A DNA stretch of 64,000 nt from Chitinophagales bacterium (lineage in GTDB: Bacteria; Bacteroidota; Bacteroidia; Chitinophagales; UBA2359): the NCBI GenBank assembly GCA_020629335.1, contig JAHDDN010000001.1:17586-81585 (forward strand), given 5' to 3'. Under the pieces are notes generated by a model, which saw only the letters and a program-made list of their open reading frames with translations, did no database searches and was not told where the DNA came from. Numbering within the stretch: the first letter of the stretch is position 1; every line of letters begins with the position of its first letter. Position numbers and translations under genes: made by a program. Positions 43,643 to 52,177 of this stretch are shown here, piece after piece.

Positions 43643-44100
43643 TGTTTTTTGATTACTAGCCAATCTTTAAATCTTCCTTGTTCAAAAAATTCTATAAACT
43701 CATCTTTACTTATGCCTAAATAAGTACTCCATATTCCAGCACAAAAAGTACTACCTATTGGAAATGTTCTTAGTGGGTGTTCAAATGTTCTTATTAACTT
43801 GTAATAAGTTTCTTCTATTTCACTACTTTCCTTTCTCCCAACACTCCTAAACTCATAAGTAGGTTCAAAAGCCCAATCATCTTCAACATTCCTTAATTCA
43901 TCCGTATGGTCAAACCAATCCCAAAAGTCTTCATCAACAGCGTTTGTTATATCTGGTTCTAAATTAACCATATTTTGAGATAACGTTTTAGAAACATCTA
44001 TAAAAAATTGATTTAATTCATCATCCAAAGGCGAAGCCTCCCTAATTTTATCTTTTGCAGGAAATATTCTTTTTATATTTTCTTTAATCCAGTTTATCAT
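43639..44100 (-). CDS. Hypothetical protein
   Basis: 153 aa, acidic and helical with a hydrophobic C-terminal part (FCAGIWSTYLGISKDEFIEF). Lies between portal and head morphogenesis genes. No recognised family. Confidence 0.6.
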   Translation of the reverse strand: MINWIKENIKRIFPAKDKIREASPLDDELNQFFIDVSKTLSQNMVNLEPDITNAVDEDFWDWFDHTDELRNVEDDWAFEPTYEFRSVGRKESSEIEETYYKLIRTFEHPLRTFPIGSTFCAGIWSTYLGISKDEFIEFFEQGRFKDWLVIKKQ

Positions 44101-44113
44101 ATTGGTATATTAT

Positions 44114-44452
44114 TTACAAGGTATTTATTCTTTCATTAATTGACTTAGAAATATTGACCTTTGAACCTGAACCTTCAAGTGTTTCTAGCGTTAAGTTTTT
44201 TGTATAATCTTCAATGTTTTCAGTTCTAAAAATCAAAGTGCCTTCAAAAACTTCACCATACCCAATATAGACACCATCCATATTGTAAACCCTACCTGTT
44301 TCTTTGTCGTATTGAACATAAGACCTTGTTACTTCAATATCCTGATGCCTACAATTAATATCTTCATCTAAGTAGTTGATGGCTTTTCTTCCTACTTCGC
44401 CAAATTCCCTACTAAATCCTTCTTTTTTGTATTTTAAAATTGATTCTTGCAT
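44114..44452 (-). CDS. Hypothetical protein
   Basis: 112 aa, mixed. Directly downstream of the portal gene. The C-terminal end (GSGSKVNISKSINERI) is polar. Unknown. Confidence 0.6.
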   Translation of the reverse strand: MQESILKYKKEGFSREFGEVGRKAINYLDEDINCRHQDIEVTRSYVQYDKETGRVYNMDGVYIGYGEVFEGTLIFRTENIEDYTKNLTLETLEGSGSKVNISKSINERINTL

Positions 44453-44475
44453 ATTCTTTTTAATTTATTTTAAAC

Positions 44476-46449
44476 CTAAGCCGCAACATCCAAAAAGTCA
44501 GCTTTCCCCATTTCATCTTCAACAACAGTCCTCAATTCTTGCATCTTTTCAGATATGCTTTTATCTAAAAATTGATTATCGTTGTTTTTATATTTATCTC
44601 TAAGGAGCGCAAAGAAATAAGCCTTTCTACCAATAAAGTAAGATTCCCATTGTTGGTATTTACCATTACTATCAAACAGCATTACCGTTGCCGTTTCCGT
44701 TCCCCTCGTAATGTCTAAAGCTGCAAAGGCTTCTAACCATTTAGACTCTGTTTCATCGTCTCCTGAAAGCTTATTAACACCCTTCGTATCTACTAACTCT
44801 AAGAAACTATTTTGCATACCAGCCGCAAATGCTTTACTTCTTAAATCAACAACATCTTCAATCGTTTCTTCTTCAAAGTTTTTAGCAAATTTAAGCGTTA
44901 CATTTACCTTTTGGCTGGTAATACCTCCCGACTGCATAACAGAACACCAATCAACAATACTTTGATAAAAGAAGGTGTAAATACGCTCGTAATTGGCACA
45001 ATAACGGCTTCTAATATCATTTGTATTCTGTTCTGCACTATTTACTTCTGTAGCTGTTTGCATAGCATCAGAACCGCTTGTATTCTTTCTGTTAGATGTT
45101 CCGCAAAGGCAATCTATAAAAGTCTTAATAAGCTCATTTAAATGATTTCTTACTGTATCGTACAACTCAATAGGTGGTCTTTTTTCATCGTACAATATAT
45201 CAAGCATCCTTGAAGTACTCATATCCTTTAAATCGTCCGTACTAAAGAAGGTCATTGTTCTAGTCTTTTGCATAGAACGGTTGGTAATACTTTCCTTTTG
45301 CTTTTTGCCTTTATAGTTCTTTAAAAACTCATTATACTGCTTGTATTTTGGATGTCCTGAATGGTTAGCAAAGTTGGTTTTCTTACTGCGATACATCAAC
45401 ATTCCATTAGGATTGCATTTGTTACAGTCAGCCTCTCCACAACTACCGTCCGTACATTTACTTTCTCCTTTTTCTTCATCATCAAAAATCCCTTCTAAGA
45501 TAACAGGCTTGATGTATTTCTTACCAATAACATCATAATTTGAATTATGAATAATTATCTTTTCAACTAGGAATCTGTAAGGGTGAAGAACAGATAAAGC
45601 CGTTTCCCCTGAAGTATCAGCATCATAGATATTAGATATTTTTATAGCTGGTACACTTTCAGGATAACCATCTACATAAACCATCTCTAAGAATACCTCT
45701 TTAGCTACATCGCCCTTGTCATCAAAAGACTGGAAGCGTATTATTTTTGGATCTTCTTTTAGTTGTAACTGCTCTACACCATCAGTAACATCTTCTGTCT
45801 TTTTTTTATCTGTTACATACCTAAACTTAACACCATGTCCTGAAAAATAATAATAGAAATACTTTTCCTCACCTTTTGTTAGTAAGAAGTCTAAAAGGTT
45901 TTGATAGTTGTATTCATAGTTTATTGCATCACATTCATCAATCTTTTTTACTTGAAAGACTGGTAAATCTGTTTCTTTTGCTTTTATCAAGTCAAATAGA
46001 TAAAAGCCATTAGGATTTTTAAGCTCATCTTTTGAAAGTGCTAATTGTAAAAACTTACTTATACTTTGACCTTTAAAGATATTCTTTGCTATTTCTTCAA
46101 CTTTACTTTTCTGCTGCTCATTTCCTAAAGTAAGACTTTCATCAATCATTGGTGCTTTATGAACCCGTTGCATCTTCTTTTCGTACTTATCTATCAAGAT
46201 AGGTGTAACAGGCTTGGTAATACAAAACCTATCCACAATATCACCGTCTTCACATTCAGAAGGGAAAGACCAAGCTAGTAGTTCTTCTTGATTTTCACCA
46301 GTCGCAAAGCTTGTAAAATCCCTTGAGTCGTAAACTGTTTTATCATAGTGCTTATGCGTTTTAGGCATTCCGCTTTCACCTTCTAAAACTAAAGTTCCTA
46401 AATGTATAAGCCAGTCTAAAGGTTTTTTCTCATTATTGTTTAATATCAT
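44476..46449 (-). CDS. Probable portal protein
   Basis: 657 aa, placed between the large terminase and head morphogenesis genes, the invariable portal position. Long helical C-terminal half with N-S-A-E-Q-N-T-N-D-I-R-S-R and a charged C-terminus, as in portal stem/crown regions. A cysteine cluster near residues 337-350 (C-x4-C-x4-C-x2-C) suggests a small zinc-binding insertion not usual for portals. The assignment rests mainly on gene order and size. Confidence 0.65.
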   Translation of the reverse strand: MILNNNEKKPLDWLIHLGTLVLEGESGMPKTHKHYDKTVYDSRDFTSFATGENQEELLAWSFPSECEDGDIVDRFCITKPVTPILIDKYEKKMQRVHKAPMIDESLTLGNEQQKSKVEEIAKNIFKGQSISKFLQLALSKDELKNPNGFYLFDLIKAKETDLPVFQVKKIDECDAINYEYNYQNLLDFLLTKGEEKYFYYYFSGHGVKFRYVTDKKKTEDVTDGVEQLQLKEDPKIIRFQSFDDKGDVAKEVFLEMVYVDGYPESVPAIKISNIYDADTSGETALSVLHPYRFLVEKIIIHNSNYDVIGKKYIKPVILEGIFDDEEKGESKCTDGSCGEADCNKCNPNGMLMYRSKKTNFANHSGHPKYKQYNEFLKNYKGKKQKESITNRSMQKTRTMTFFSTDDLKDMSTSRMLDILYDEKRPPIELYDTVRNHLNELIKTFIDCLCGTSNRKNTSGSDAMQTATEVNSAEQNTNDIRSRYCANYERIYTFFYQSIVDWCSVMQSGGITSQKVNVTLKFAKNFEEETIEDVVDLRSKAFAAGMQNSFLELVDTKGVNKLSGDDETESKWLEAFAALDITRGTETATVMLFDSNGKYQQWESYFIGRKAYFFALLRDKYKNNDNQFLDKSISEKMQELRTVVEDEMGKADFLDVAA

Positions 46450-46474
46450 TGTTGTGTTGTTGTGTTGGGTGTTG

Positions 46475-46675
46475 TTATTCCCTTTTAAATAGCTTTCTTA
46501 TAATCCGCCTTATAAAAAACAGAACCCTTTCAAGATAATTTAGCTTTCTACATACAAGCGGTCTAACTAAACCTTGTTTTTCTAATAGGTTTATATTATC
46601 ACTTAAATACTTGTGAATTTCTTCTGCACTTTTACCCTCTAATTCTGAGAACTTTATTTCTTTTAATTCTATCAT
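46475..46675 (-). CDS. Small hypothetical protein
   Basis: 66 aa with a basic amphipathic C-terminal helix (LERVLFFIRRIIRKLFKRE) likely to touch membrane or nucleic acid. Just upstream of the portal gene. Confidence 0.55.
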   Translation of the reverse strand: MIELKEIKFSELEGKSAEEIHKYLSDNINLLEKQGLVRPLVCRKLNYLERVLFFIRRIIRKLFKRE

Positions 46676-46697
46676 TATTTCAAACTTCTAATATCGC

Positions 46698-47039
46698 TTA
46701 GGGTGTTGGTGTGTTGTTGGGTATTAAATCTTTTTTATACAATCTCTTTTCTTTTTTAGCTATATTAATAAGCTGCTTAAAATACCTTAGTGGCTTTTGA
46801 CATTTGTCATTTGGTAAAATAGCAGCTTTTGTATGGTTGTTTTTGAAACATTCGTCTGCAAAGGTATATAGTTCATTTAGTGAAATGTTCGCATTCACAG
46901 CTATAAAAAAAGCAATATAACGTTTTAAAGTTACTAATGCTAAATCTGTACTGAAGTTGCCTTTACCTAAGTATTTTTTAATCATTTCATCACAACAATC
47001 ACGAACAGTAAATAAATCTATTGGTTTGACTTGTTTCAT
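46698..47039 (-). CDS. Hypothetical protein
   Basis: 113 aa, helical, with a central hydrophobic stretch (LKRYIAFFIAVNANI). Overlaps the preceding gene by four bases. A lone AATACCC at 46719-46725 lies within its end but has a poor -7 box. No recognised family. Confidence 0.6.
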   Translation of the reverse strand: MKQVKPIDLFTVRDCCDEMIKKYLGKGNFSTDLALVTLKRYIAFFIAVNANISLNELYTFADECFKNNHTKAAILPNDKCQKPLRYFKQLINIAKKEKRLYKKDLIPNNTPTP

Positions 47040-47701
47040 AACTTAATGTAATCAGACTCTTTATGTATTGGGTGGTTTCTTACTTCAGACCTATCAAACA
47101 TTTCCCAATCATAGCCCATCATATAATTGTGACTATTACCTTTAAGATTATATTTTTCAGTTGAAATACTTAACTTGAAAAAACATCTCATTCCTCCTTT
47201 GTTTATAGTTGGTGTTCTATGTATATGTTCTTGAGTAAGTCTCAATAAAGTATTTTCTTTATAAGTTACTTCATTTTCTTTCTTTGCTTGAAGTTGCATT
47301 TGCTGCATTGATTTAGTACAATCATTCGACAAACTAAAACCTTGTACACAAAATACAGTAGGGTGTCTGTTAGTCCATATATAGTTAATATCATCTGTGC
47401 CAAATCCATCACTATGCCACCCTGCTCTATTCCCTAAGTTGTCAGGTGTTGCGTAGATATTTTTAGCTGTTAGGTATATATATTTGTCGTATAAGACGTC
47501 ATGCCAACCTTCATCTTTGATTATATCAAAAATCATTGATTTGAACAATTCAAGTCTTTTCGGTATTCTTAGACTGTTTGACCCTTTCATTTTGATAGGC
47601 AAATACATATAGAAAAACATTTCTTCTACATTTATATCATAGATGCCTATTTGCTTTGGGGCTGTGCCATAATTTATATTTCCTTTCATAACTCTAAGCA
47701 T
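47036..47701 (-). CDS. 2-oxoglutarate/Fe(II)-dependent oxygenase-like protein
   Basis: About 221 aa from ATG 47701 (MLRVMKGN), overlapping the previous stop; a TTG two codons earlier is possible. The iron and cosubstrate ligands of the double-stranded beta-helix oxygenases are visible: W-H-S-D (H and D near residues 96 and 98), E-H-I-H-R (distal His near 161) and G-G-M-R (Arg near 172). Such enzymes hydroxylate bases or proteins. Its substrate is unknown. Confidence 0.55.
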   Translation of the reverse strand: MLRVMKGNINYGTAPKQIGIYDINVEEMFFYMYLPIKMKGSNSLRIPKRLELFKSMIFDIIKDEGWHDVLYDKYIYLTAKNIYATPDNLGNRAGWHSDGFGTDDINYIWTNRHPTVFCVQGFSLSNDCTKSMQQMQLQAKKENEVTYKENTLLRLTQEHIHRTPTINKGGMRCFFKLSISTEKYNLKGNSHNYMMGYDWEMFDRSEVRNHPIHKESDYIKL

Positions 47702-47846
47702 ATTCAATTTCTAAATCAGGATACTTTTCTCTTGCTAGTTCAATACTTGTAAATACTTTATCCCAAGGTTGGATATTTGGTATATATCGGCAACCTTTAT
47801 CAAAGACTACTAACTTATTTTGACAGGAAAATTTAACTACTTTCAT
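47694..47846 (-). CDS. Small hypothetical protein (50 aa)
   Basis: 50-aa frame beginning MKVVKFSCQNKLVVF and ending LEIEYA, coupled to the upstream gene by a four-base ATGA overlap and to the oxygenase-like gene downstream. These overlaps argue that it is translated. Confidence 0.6.
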   Translation of the reverse strand: MKVVKFSCQNKLVVFDKGCRYIPNIQPWDKVFTSIELAREKYPDLEIEYA

Positions 47847-48208
47847 AACTTAAAATACTCTGGATATTTTTCTACTAAAATCTTTTTCATCTTTTCTATT
47901 GGTTGGTAGATGTAAGTATCATCTTGGTCAACAATTATTACGCTAAAATCGTTATCAAATAAATAGATTGTGCATTCGCCTTTTTCATATTCATAATCAC
48001 TACCATAAACATAACTAAAGTCATTATTCCACATAAAGCTATATAAATCACTTCGCCTCTTATAACGATAACTTAAAACATATTCAACAAACTCTTTTAG
48101 TTCTTCCCCATTAAAAGAATGCTTTTTTAGCTGCTGAGGATTATCTATTTCGCCACCAAAATAGCTATTATAGATGTTTATAAATTCTTGGTCTTTATTT
48201 GTCATCAT
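47843..48208 (-). CDS. Hypothetical protein
   Basis: 121 aa, acidic, Tyr-rich (YVYGSDYEYEKGECTIYLFD). Overlaps genes on both sides. No recognised family. Confidence 0.6.
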   Translation of the reverse strand: MMTNKDQEFINIYNSYFGGEIDNPQQLKKHSFNGEELKEFVEYVLSYRYKRRSDLYSFMWNNDFSYVYGSDYEYEKGECTIYLFDNDFSVIIVDQDDTYIYQPIEKMKKILVEKYPEYFKL

Positions 48209-48407
48209 CTTCCATTAATTTTTTTAAATCCCCTTCAAGCTCTATCTCTATACCATCGAATATAGTCCATTCAGTAGTTTCTTGATAGTTGGTTCTTTGT
48301 GAAATCTTAAAATCTACACCCTTAACCTTCACATCCTTATCACTTTCAAAAGATTCTTTAATGAGATTTTCAATTTCTTCTTTGCTTAATTTTACCTTGA
48401 ATGTCAT
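48195..48407 (-). CDS. Small hypothetical protein
   Basis: 70 aa beginning MTFKVKLSKEEIENLI, a short beta strand then helix as in small phage accessory proteins. Overlaps the next gene by 14 bases. Unknown. Confidence 0.6.
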   Translation of the reverse strand: MTFKVKLSKEEIENLIKESFESDKDVKVKGVDFKISQRTNYQETTEWTIFDGIEIELEGDLKKLMEDDDK

Positions 48408-48409
48408 AT

Positions 48410-48754
48410 CTATTTACTATTTAATCTTTCTTCTAATATTTCAAATGCTTTAGTGAAAGCGGCTGTTTCGTACATTTTTCTATCTGGCAGCACCCCTCTT
48501 TTCTTAATTACCTTATGGTCTACACGAAATACTACAATATCATAACCCAATGGAACAGGATAAATATACAACTCCTGTTCATCAAAGAAATCATAACAAA
48601 TTCTATCACTCACGCTATAAGTCAGACATCCCGAACTGTCAGCCATTAACAAACCACTCCCATCATCGTGCATCCCATCAAAGTAATACTTATGTCTTTC
48701 TTTAAACAAGGAATAAGCCTTTGGATACTTCTCTTTTATTTCAATCCAATTCAT
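48410..48754 (-). CDS. Hypothetical protein
   Basis: 114 aa, alpha/beta. It lies downstream of the structured stretch 48776-48964, which contains a tRNA-like element. No recognised family. Confidence 0.6.
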   Translation of the reverse strand: MNWIEIKEKYPKAYSLFKERHKYYFDGMHDDGSGLLMADSSGCLTYSVSDRICYDFFDEQELYIYPVPLGYDIVVFRVDHKVIKKRGVLPDRKMYETAAFTKAFEILEERLNSK

Positions 48755-48775
48755 ATATACTGTTTATTAAAAATT

Positions 48776-48856
48776 TAAAAAGAAGGCTGCCAGGGCTAAG
48801 CGTCCCATTCTAACAATTTAAAAGCAAACTTATACCTCATTTGCTCCCTTCTTTTT
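48776..48856 (-). ncRNA. Folded RNA element upstream of gene 48410-48754
   Basis: AAAAAGAAGG at the left end pairs with CCTTCTTTTT at the right end, enclosing GCAAA/TTTGC (about 48823-48845) and GGG/CCC (about 48793-48806) hairpins: a three-branch, tRNA-sized fold without a canonical T loop. It could be a leader structure or a decayed tRNA. Confidence 0.4.
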
Positions 48857-48859
48857 TTG

Positions 48860-48964
48860 TCGGGGCGACAGGACTCGAACCTGCACGATTGTATTGTCTG
48901 TTGGTTACAATCAACCCAAAGGTTGCAACCCTTACACTGCGGCTACCAATTTCACCACGCCCCT
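48860..48964 (-). tRNA. tRNA-like element with long variable arm
   Basis: On the minus strand: acceptor GGGGCG/CGCCCC, Leu-type D arm (TGGTGAAATTGGTAG), canonical T arm GCAGG-TTCGAGT-CCTGT, and a 7-bp variable arm GATTGTA/TACAATC. Total about 105 nt. The anticodon stem is poor; the best loop GTTGCAA would give anticodon TGC, which does not fit a class II tRNA. Either an unusual tRNA or a degenerate copy. Confidence 0.5.
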
Positions 48965-48972
48965 ATTTATTA

Positions 48973-49536
48973 TCAATCCTTTACAACCTCCATTTTGAAA
49001 ACCTCTTTATCGTACCTAGCTATCAACTTATCAGGTGAAACATTAATCCATCCCATATAATTTAAGTCATTGACTTTAGCCCATTGGTCTTTATTAAGCT
49101 GCACTTTTAAAATTAAATCCGTTCCCTCCCATCTTGGCGTAACTTTATCTGTTGTAATGGTTTGGTCTGGTGCAATACTACCCTTTAAATCAAAGACATA
49201 ACCCTGCTTGAAATTAGTGGCTCCTGTCTTTTTATTTAAGTTGACCGCTTTAGGATACAACGCTTTTAAATACTTACCAATCAAAGGATTTTTCTTGGCT
49301 TCATTCTCTTTAATAGCAACCTCTAAAAGCTTTACATCTGTAGCTAATTCTATCTTTTGCTTATCTAGCTTGTCGGCTGCTGCCTTTAATGGTTCAAAAG
49401 CTTTGTTAATCCTGTCAATTTCTGGCTGAACCTTATCAGCTTCAATATCAATTTTAGCCTTTAATTCAGCCTCTTTTTCAATTACATCCAGTATTGCCTG
49501 TCTAGCAATAGTAGCAATTTTGTTTAATTTCATCAT
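48973..49536 (-). CDS. Hypothetical protein with coiled coil
   Basis: 187 aa. Residues 15-85 are a Lys/Glu/Ala-rich coiled coil; the C-terminal 90 residues are beta-rich. The build is like Gam-type or other phage DNA-end-binding proteins, but I see no diagnostic residues. Located between terminase-side genes and the tRNA-like element. Confidence 0.55.
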   Translation of the reverse strand: MMKLNKIATIARQAILDVIEKEAELKAKIDIEADKVQPEIDRINKAFEPLKAAADKLDKQKIELATDVKLLEVAIKENEAKKNPLIGKYLKALYPKAVNLNKKTGATNFKQGYVFDLKGSIAPDQTITTDKVTPRWEGTDLILKVQLNKDQWAKVNDLNYMGWINVSPDKLIARYDKEVFKMEVVKD

Positions 49537-50092
49537 AGATTTTAAATAAATATGTTTTATGTTGTTTTGTCATTTCTGTTAAGAATAGTATTTGCAAATA
49601 ACTTTCTAAGGTTTTGAATATGTGAATATCTTCGTATAAATCATAGTCCTCAATACACTTAAACCATCCTTTTAAAGTTCTTCTAATAAACCCTTCTAGT
49701 TCAAAGTGCATTAGTAAGTTTGGATTGAATTTAAACCCTTCCAGCTTATAGGCTTCTAACACCTTTTTAGCTTCTATTCTAGCGTTTAAACCTTTTTGCT
49801 GAACTATTGCATCTCTTTTATCTACATTTCGTATGTCATCGTTAAATACGTTTGATAAGATGCTTTTAATATCCCTTCTCTGGTCATCATTAAAAGGTAT
49901 ATAGTCAACATCATCATCAAACACCATAGCAGACTTATGATAGCCGTTTCCCCTTGAGATTTTCTTTTGCCCTACATAGTATCTATAACAGCATAGATAG
50001 CCCAAAACAGCCCTGTCATACTCTGTTAGGTTGAATAGATAAGCGATGTTTTCAAAGCCTACCCTTCTTTTATGTTTTCGTCTTGTTTGCAA
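49502..50092 (-). CDS. Hypothetical protein
   Basis: 196 aa, basic start (MQTRRKHKRRVG), helical, ending in C-Y-Y-C. It overlaps both neighbours by 23-35 bases. No recognised family. Confidence 0.6.
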   Translation of the reverse strand: MQTRRKHKRRVGFENIAYLFNLTEYDRAVLGYLCCYRYYVGQKKISRGNGYHKSAMVFDDDVDYIPFNDDQRRDIKSILSNVFNDDIRNVDKRDAIVQQKGLNARIEAKKVLEAYKLEGFKFNPNLLMHFELEGFIRRTLKGWFKCIEDYDLYEDIHIFKTLESYLQILFLTEMTKQHKTYLFKIYDEIKQNCYYC

Positions 50093-50387
50093 GTATTTGT
50101 TTTAGTTTGTTTATTTGGGTTCTACTAAACCGCCTTGAGTAAATAAAGTACAAACTCCATTCTTTGAAGTTTATATGATATTCATAATTGCAGTTATTAG
50201 TACTTACATAAAACATAAGCTGTTTTTTATCAACCCCTCTACGGGGAATACCAAAACAAACCATAAGATGATTCCAAGGGCATTCTTTGTTTATCCAAAG
50301 AACCTTCCTTTTAACATAGTTATAGCCTTTGCCTCCAATCTCTCTTTTAGCAGCCTGTTTTTTTATGTTTCTTATTAGGTTAATCAT
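50070..50387 (-). CDS. Small basic hypothetical protein
   Basis: 105 aa, strongly basic with many aromatic residues. Overlaps the terminase stop by four bases. Unknown. Confidence 0.55.
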   Translation of the reverse strand: MINLIRNIKKQAAKREIGGKGYNYVKRKVLWINKECPWNHLMVCFGIPRRGVDKKQLMFYVSTNNCNYEYHINFKEWSLYFIYSRRFSRTQINKLKQILANKTKT

Positions 50388-52177
50388 CCTTTCTTAATTT
50401 TATATTTCCGAAACAACCCATCTTCAATATCAGTCCAAATACCAATACCTAACTTTTCATCCCTTTTCTTTCCAGTATCCTTATCCAGCTTACAAGACAT
50501 TTTATCCTTAATAAAATTGATGCAGCTATCATTTATTAATACTAAGTTCTTAGAGTAATACTCATTGATGATCTGCTTGATTAATGGCTGTCTGACATTA
50601 AGCATAGCAGGGGAACGGTGAAGCTTTGAAAAGCCTTGTTTGATAAGCTCCTTGTTTAATTCTCTAGCGTATTTAATAGCCATCCTATCCCTTTCAGGTT
50701 TATAGAAACTTATATCGTTAAAATCGCTAGGATTGTAATTAGCTTTTATCATTGATACCAGTTCATCAAACTCACTCTTATCTGTTTTAAATTCCTCAAT
50801 GTGATAAATCTTATCTCCATCAATTTGACTGACCATTGCGTAATGTCCAAAGCTGTAACCAAGCCTGAACCAAAGAATCGTTTGCAAAGATTTATTGAAA
50901 GATATTTGTTTAACGTGGGTTTGTTTGTTGAAAGCTGTGTAGTAGTTGCCGTTACTAGCTTTAAAGCCTTGAATGTATTCAGCTAATCCAGTATTACAGC
51001 CGTAACGAATGGCATCCATTGCGTGGTCATTACCCTTTAAAGGTCTATCTAATTCATTGCCATCTTTATCAGTAGCATACTCATAATTGTTCTTTTCGTG
51101 AATAACACCTTTACTACTTTTAGTAACATATACATTCTCAAAGGTCTGTACTGTTGCAATCCCTTCTATAACAGACTTGTTTGATTTCTTAGCATTATAA
51201 CCACTTCGTGATAATGTTTCTATTAATTCCCCTGCTGCTGAATCAATAAACATTTCGTCTATCTTATCTACTTCTAAATTGTCACATTCGTTAGCAATAT
51301 CTTTAGGTGTTAACTTAGCCTTATAGATTAACTGATGAATATATAAATCTTTGTCTTTTACTTTTAATTCAATTAATGCAGAAGGGACAGCCCACCCATA
51401 ATCACCACCATAAACCTTTATATCTTCATTTAAGTTATGGAATACATCATCATCAATAGTTTTCCAGTCTTCATATACTAAGCCCTGTGCTACACCTGTT
51501 TTCCCTTCACCATAGACCTTCCATTTGTTTTTCCAATACTCTTTACCTGTTGCCTTCCATCTTCTATAATAGTCTTCTATTTCTGCTACTTTATCGGCTG
51601 GCAAAAACTGATTGTGTGTGTAGTTAGATATAAAAAAATGATACTTTTCTGGATAAAGATTTATTTCATCGTGCATCCAAAAAGACTTATCACTATTGAA
51701 GTCATAAAAGCATAATTCATAAGTACGAATAACCAAAGCTTCAATGGTATCAAAAGACATTTCATTAATCTCATTGGCGAAAAGTATATCTACTTTCCCC
51801 GCTTGCTTTGCTTCGCCTTTGTCTGCAAAAGATGAAAACTTTAACTTAGTGCCTGTTATACTTGATTTATAAACGTGGTCGCTTCTATTAATGCAAGTAA
51901 TTGATGAAAAGAACTCATTAGATATAATTTCCTCAAAGTCATCTATTGCACCAGTCTTTAACTTAGCTAAGTTATTACTGCAAACTACAATGCCTCTTTT
52001 GTAATAGGTTTCTTGCATCAAACAGGCTAAACATTGAAGAATAGAATAAGTCTTAGATGAAGATGTGCCTCCTTGCAGAACAATATGCTTTCTGTCTCTT
52101 TTCTTAGCTAACTTAATAACCTTATTAAAGACTGCTGTTTGCCCAAATGGATAATATGACTGTTGTATGGCTGTCAA
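50384..52177 (-). CDS. terL: Terminase large subunit
   Basis: 597-aa packaging ATPase-nuclease. Walker A is G-G-T-S-S-S-K-T (36-43), Walker B V-D-I-L-F-A-N-E-I-N-E (129-139). The RNase H-like nuclease follows with G-G-D259-Y-G, F-I-D312-S and the late G-N-D384-H-A-M-D388-A-I-R-Y. Typical proteins end near here; this one continues with about 190 more residues (400-597) that look like a second, possibly degenerate nuclease-type domain. Overlaps the small subunit gene by four bases. Family certain; the meaning of the extension is not. Confidence 0.92.
   Translation of the reverse strand: MTAIQQSYYPFGQTAVFNKVIKLAKKRDRKHIVLQGGTSSSKTYSILQCLACLMQETYYKRGIVVCSNNLAKLKTGAIDDFEEIISNEFFSSITCINRSDHVYKSSITGTKLKFSSFADKGEAKQAGKVDILFANEINEMSFDTIEALVIRTYELCFYDFNSDKSFWMHDEINLYPEKYHFFISNYTHNQFLPADKVAEIEDYYRRWKATGKEYWKNKWKVYGEGKTGVAQGLVYEDWKTIDDDVFHNLNEDIKVYGGDYGWAVPSALIELKVKDKDLYIHQLIYKAKLTPKDIANECDNLEVDKIDEMFIDSAAGELIETLSRSGYNAKKSNKSVIEGIATVQTFENVYVTKSSKGVIHEKNNYEYATDKDGNELDRPLKGNDHAMDAIRYGCNTGLAEYIQGFKASNGNYYTAFNKQTHVKQISFNKSLQTILWFRLGYSFGHYAMVSQIDGDKIYHIEEFKTDKSEFDELVSMIKANYNPSDFNDISFYKPERDRMAIKYARELNKELIKQGFSKLHRSPAMLNVRQPLIKQIINEYYSKNLVLINDSCINFIKDKMSCKLDKDTGKKRDEKLGIGIWTDIEDGLFRKYKIKKG

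Noticed and set aside
46688..46725. AATACCC at 46719-46725 with a partial -7 box (GATATTAG) at the 23-base spacing before gene 46475-46675
   Set aside because: The box lies in the end of a coding region and the -7 match lacks the TTTG core; possibly a weak eighth late promoter for the portal unit but not counted.
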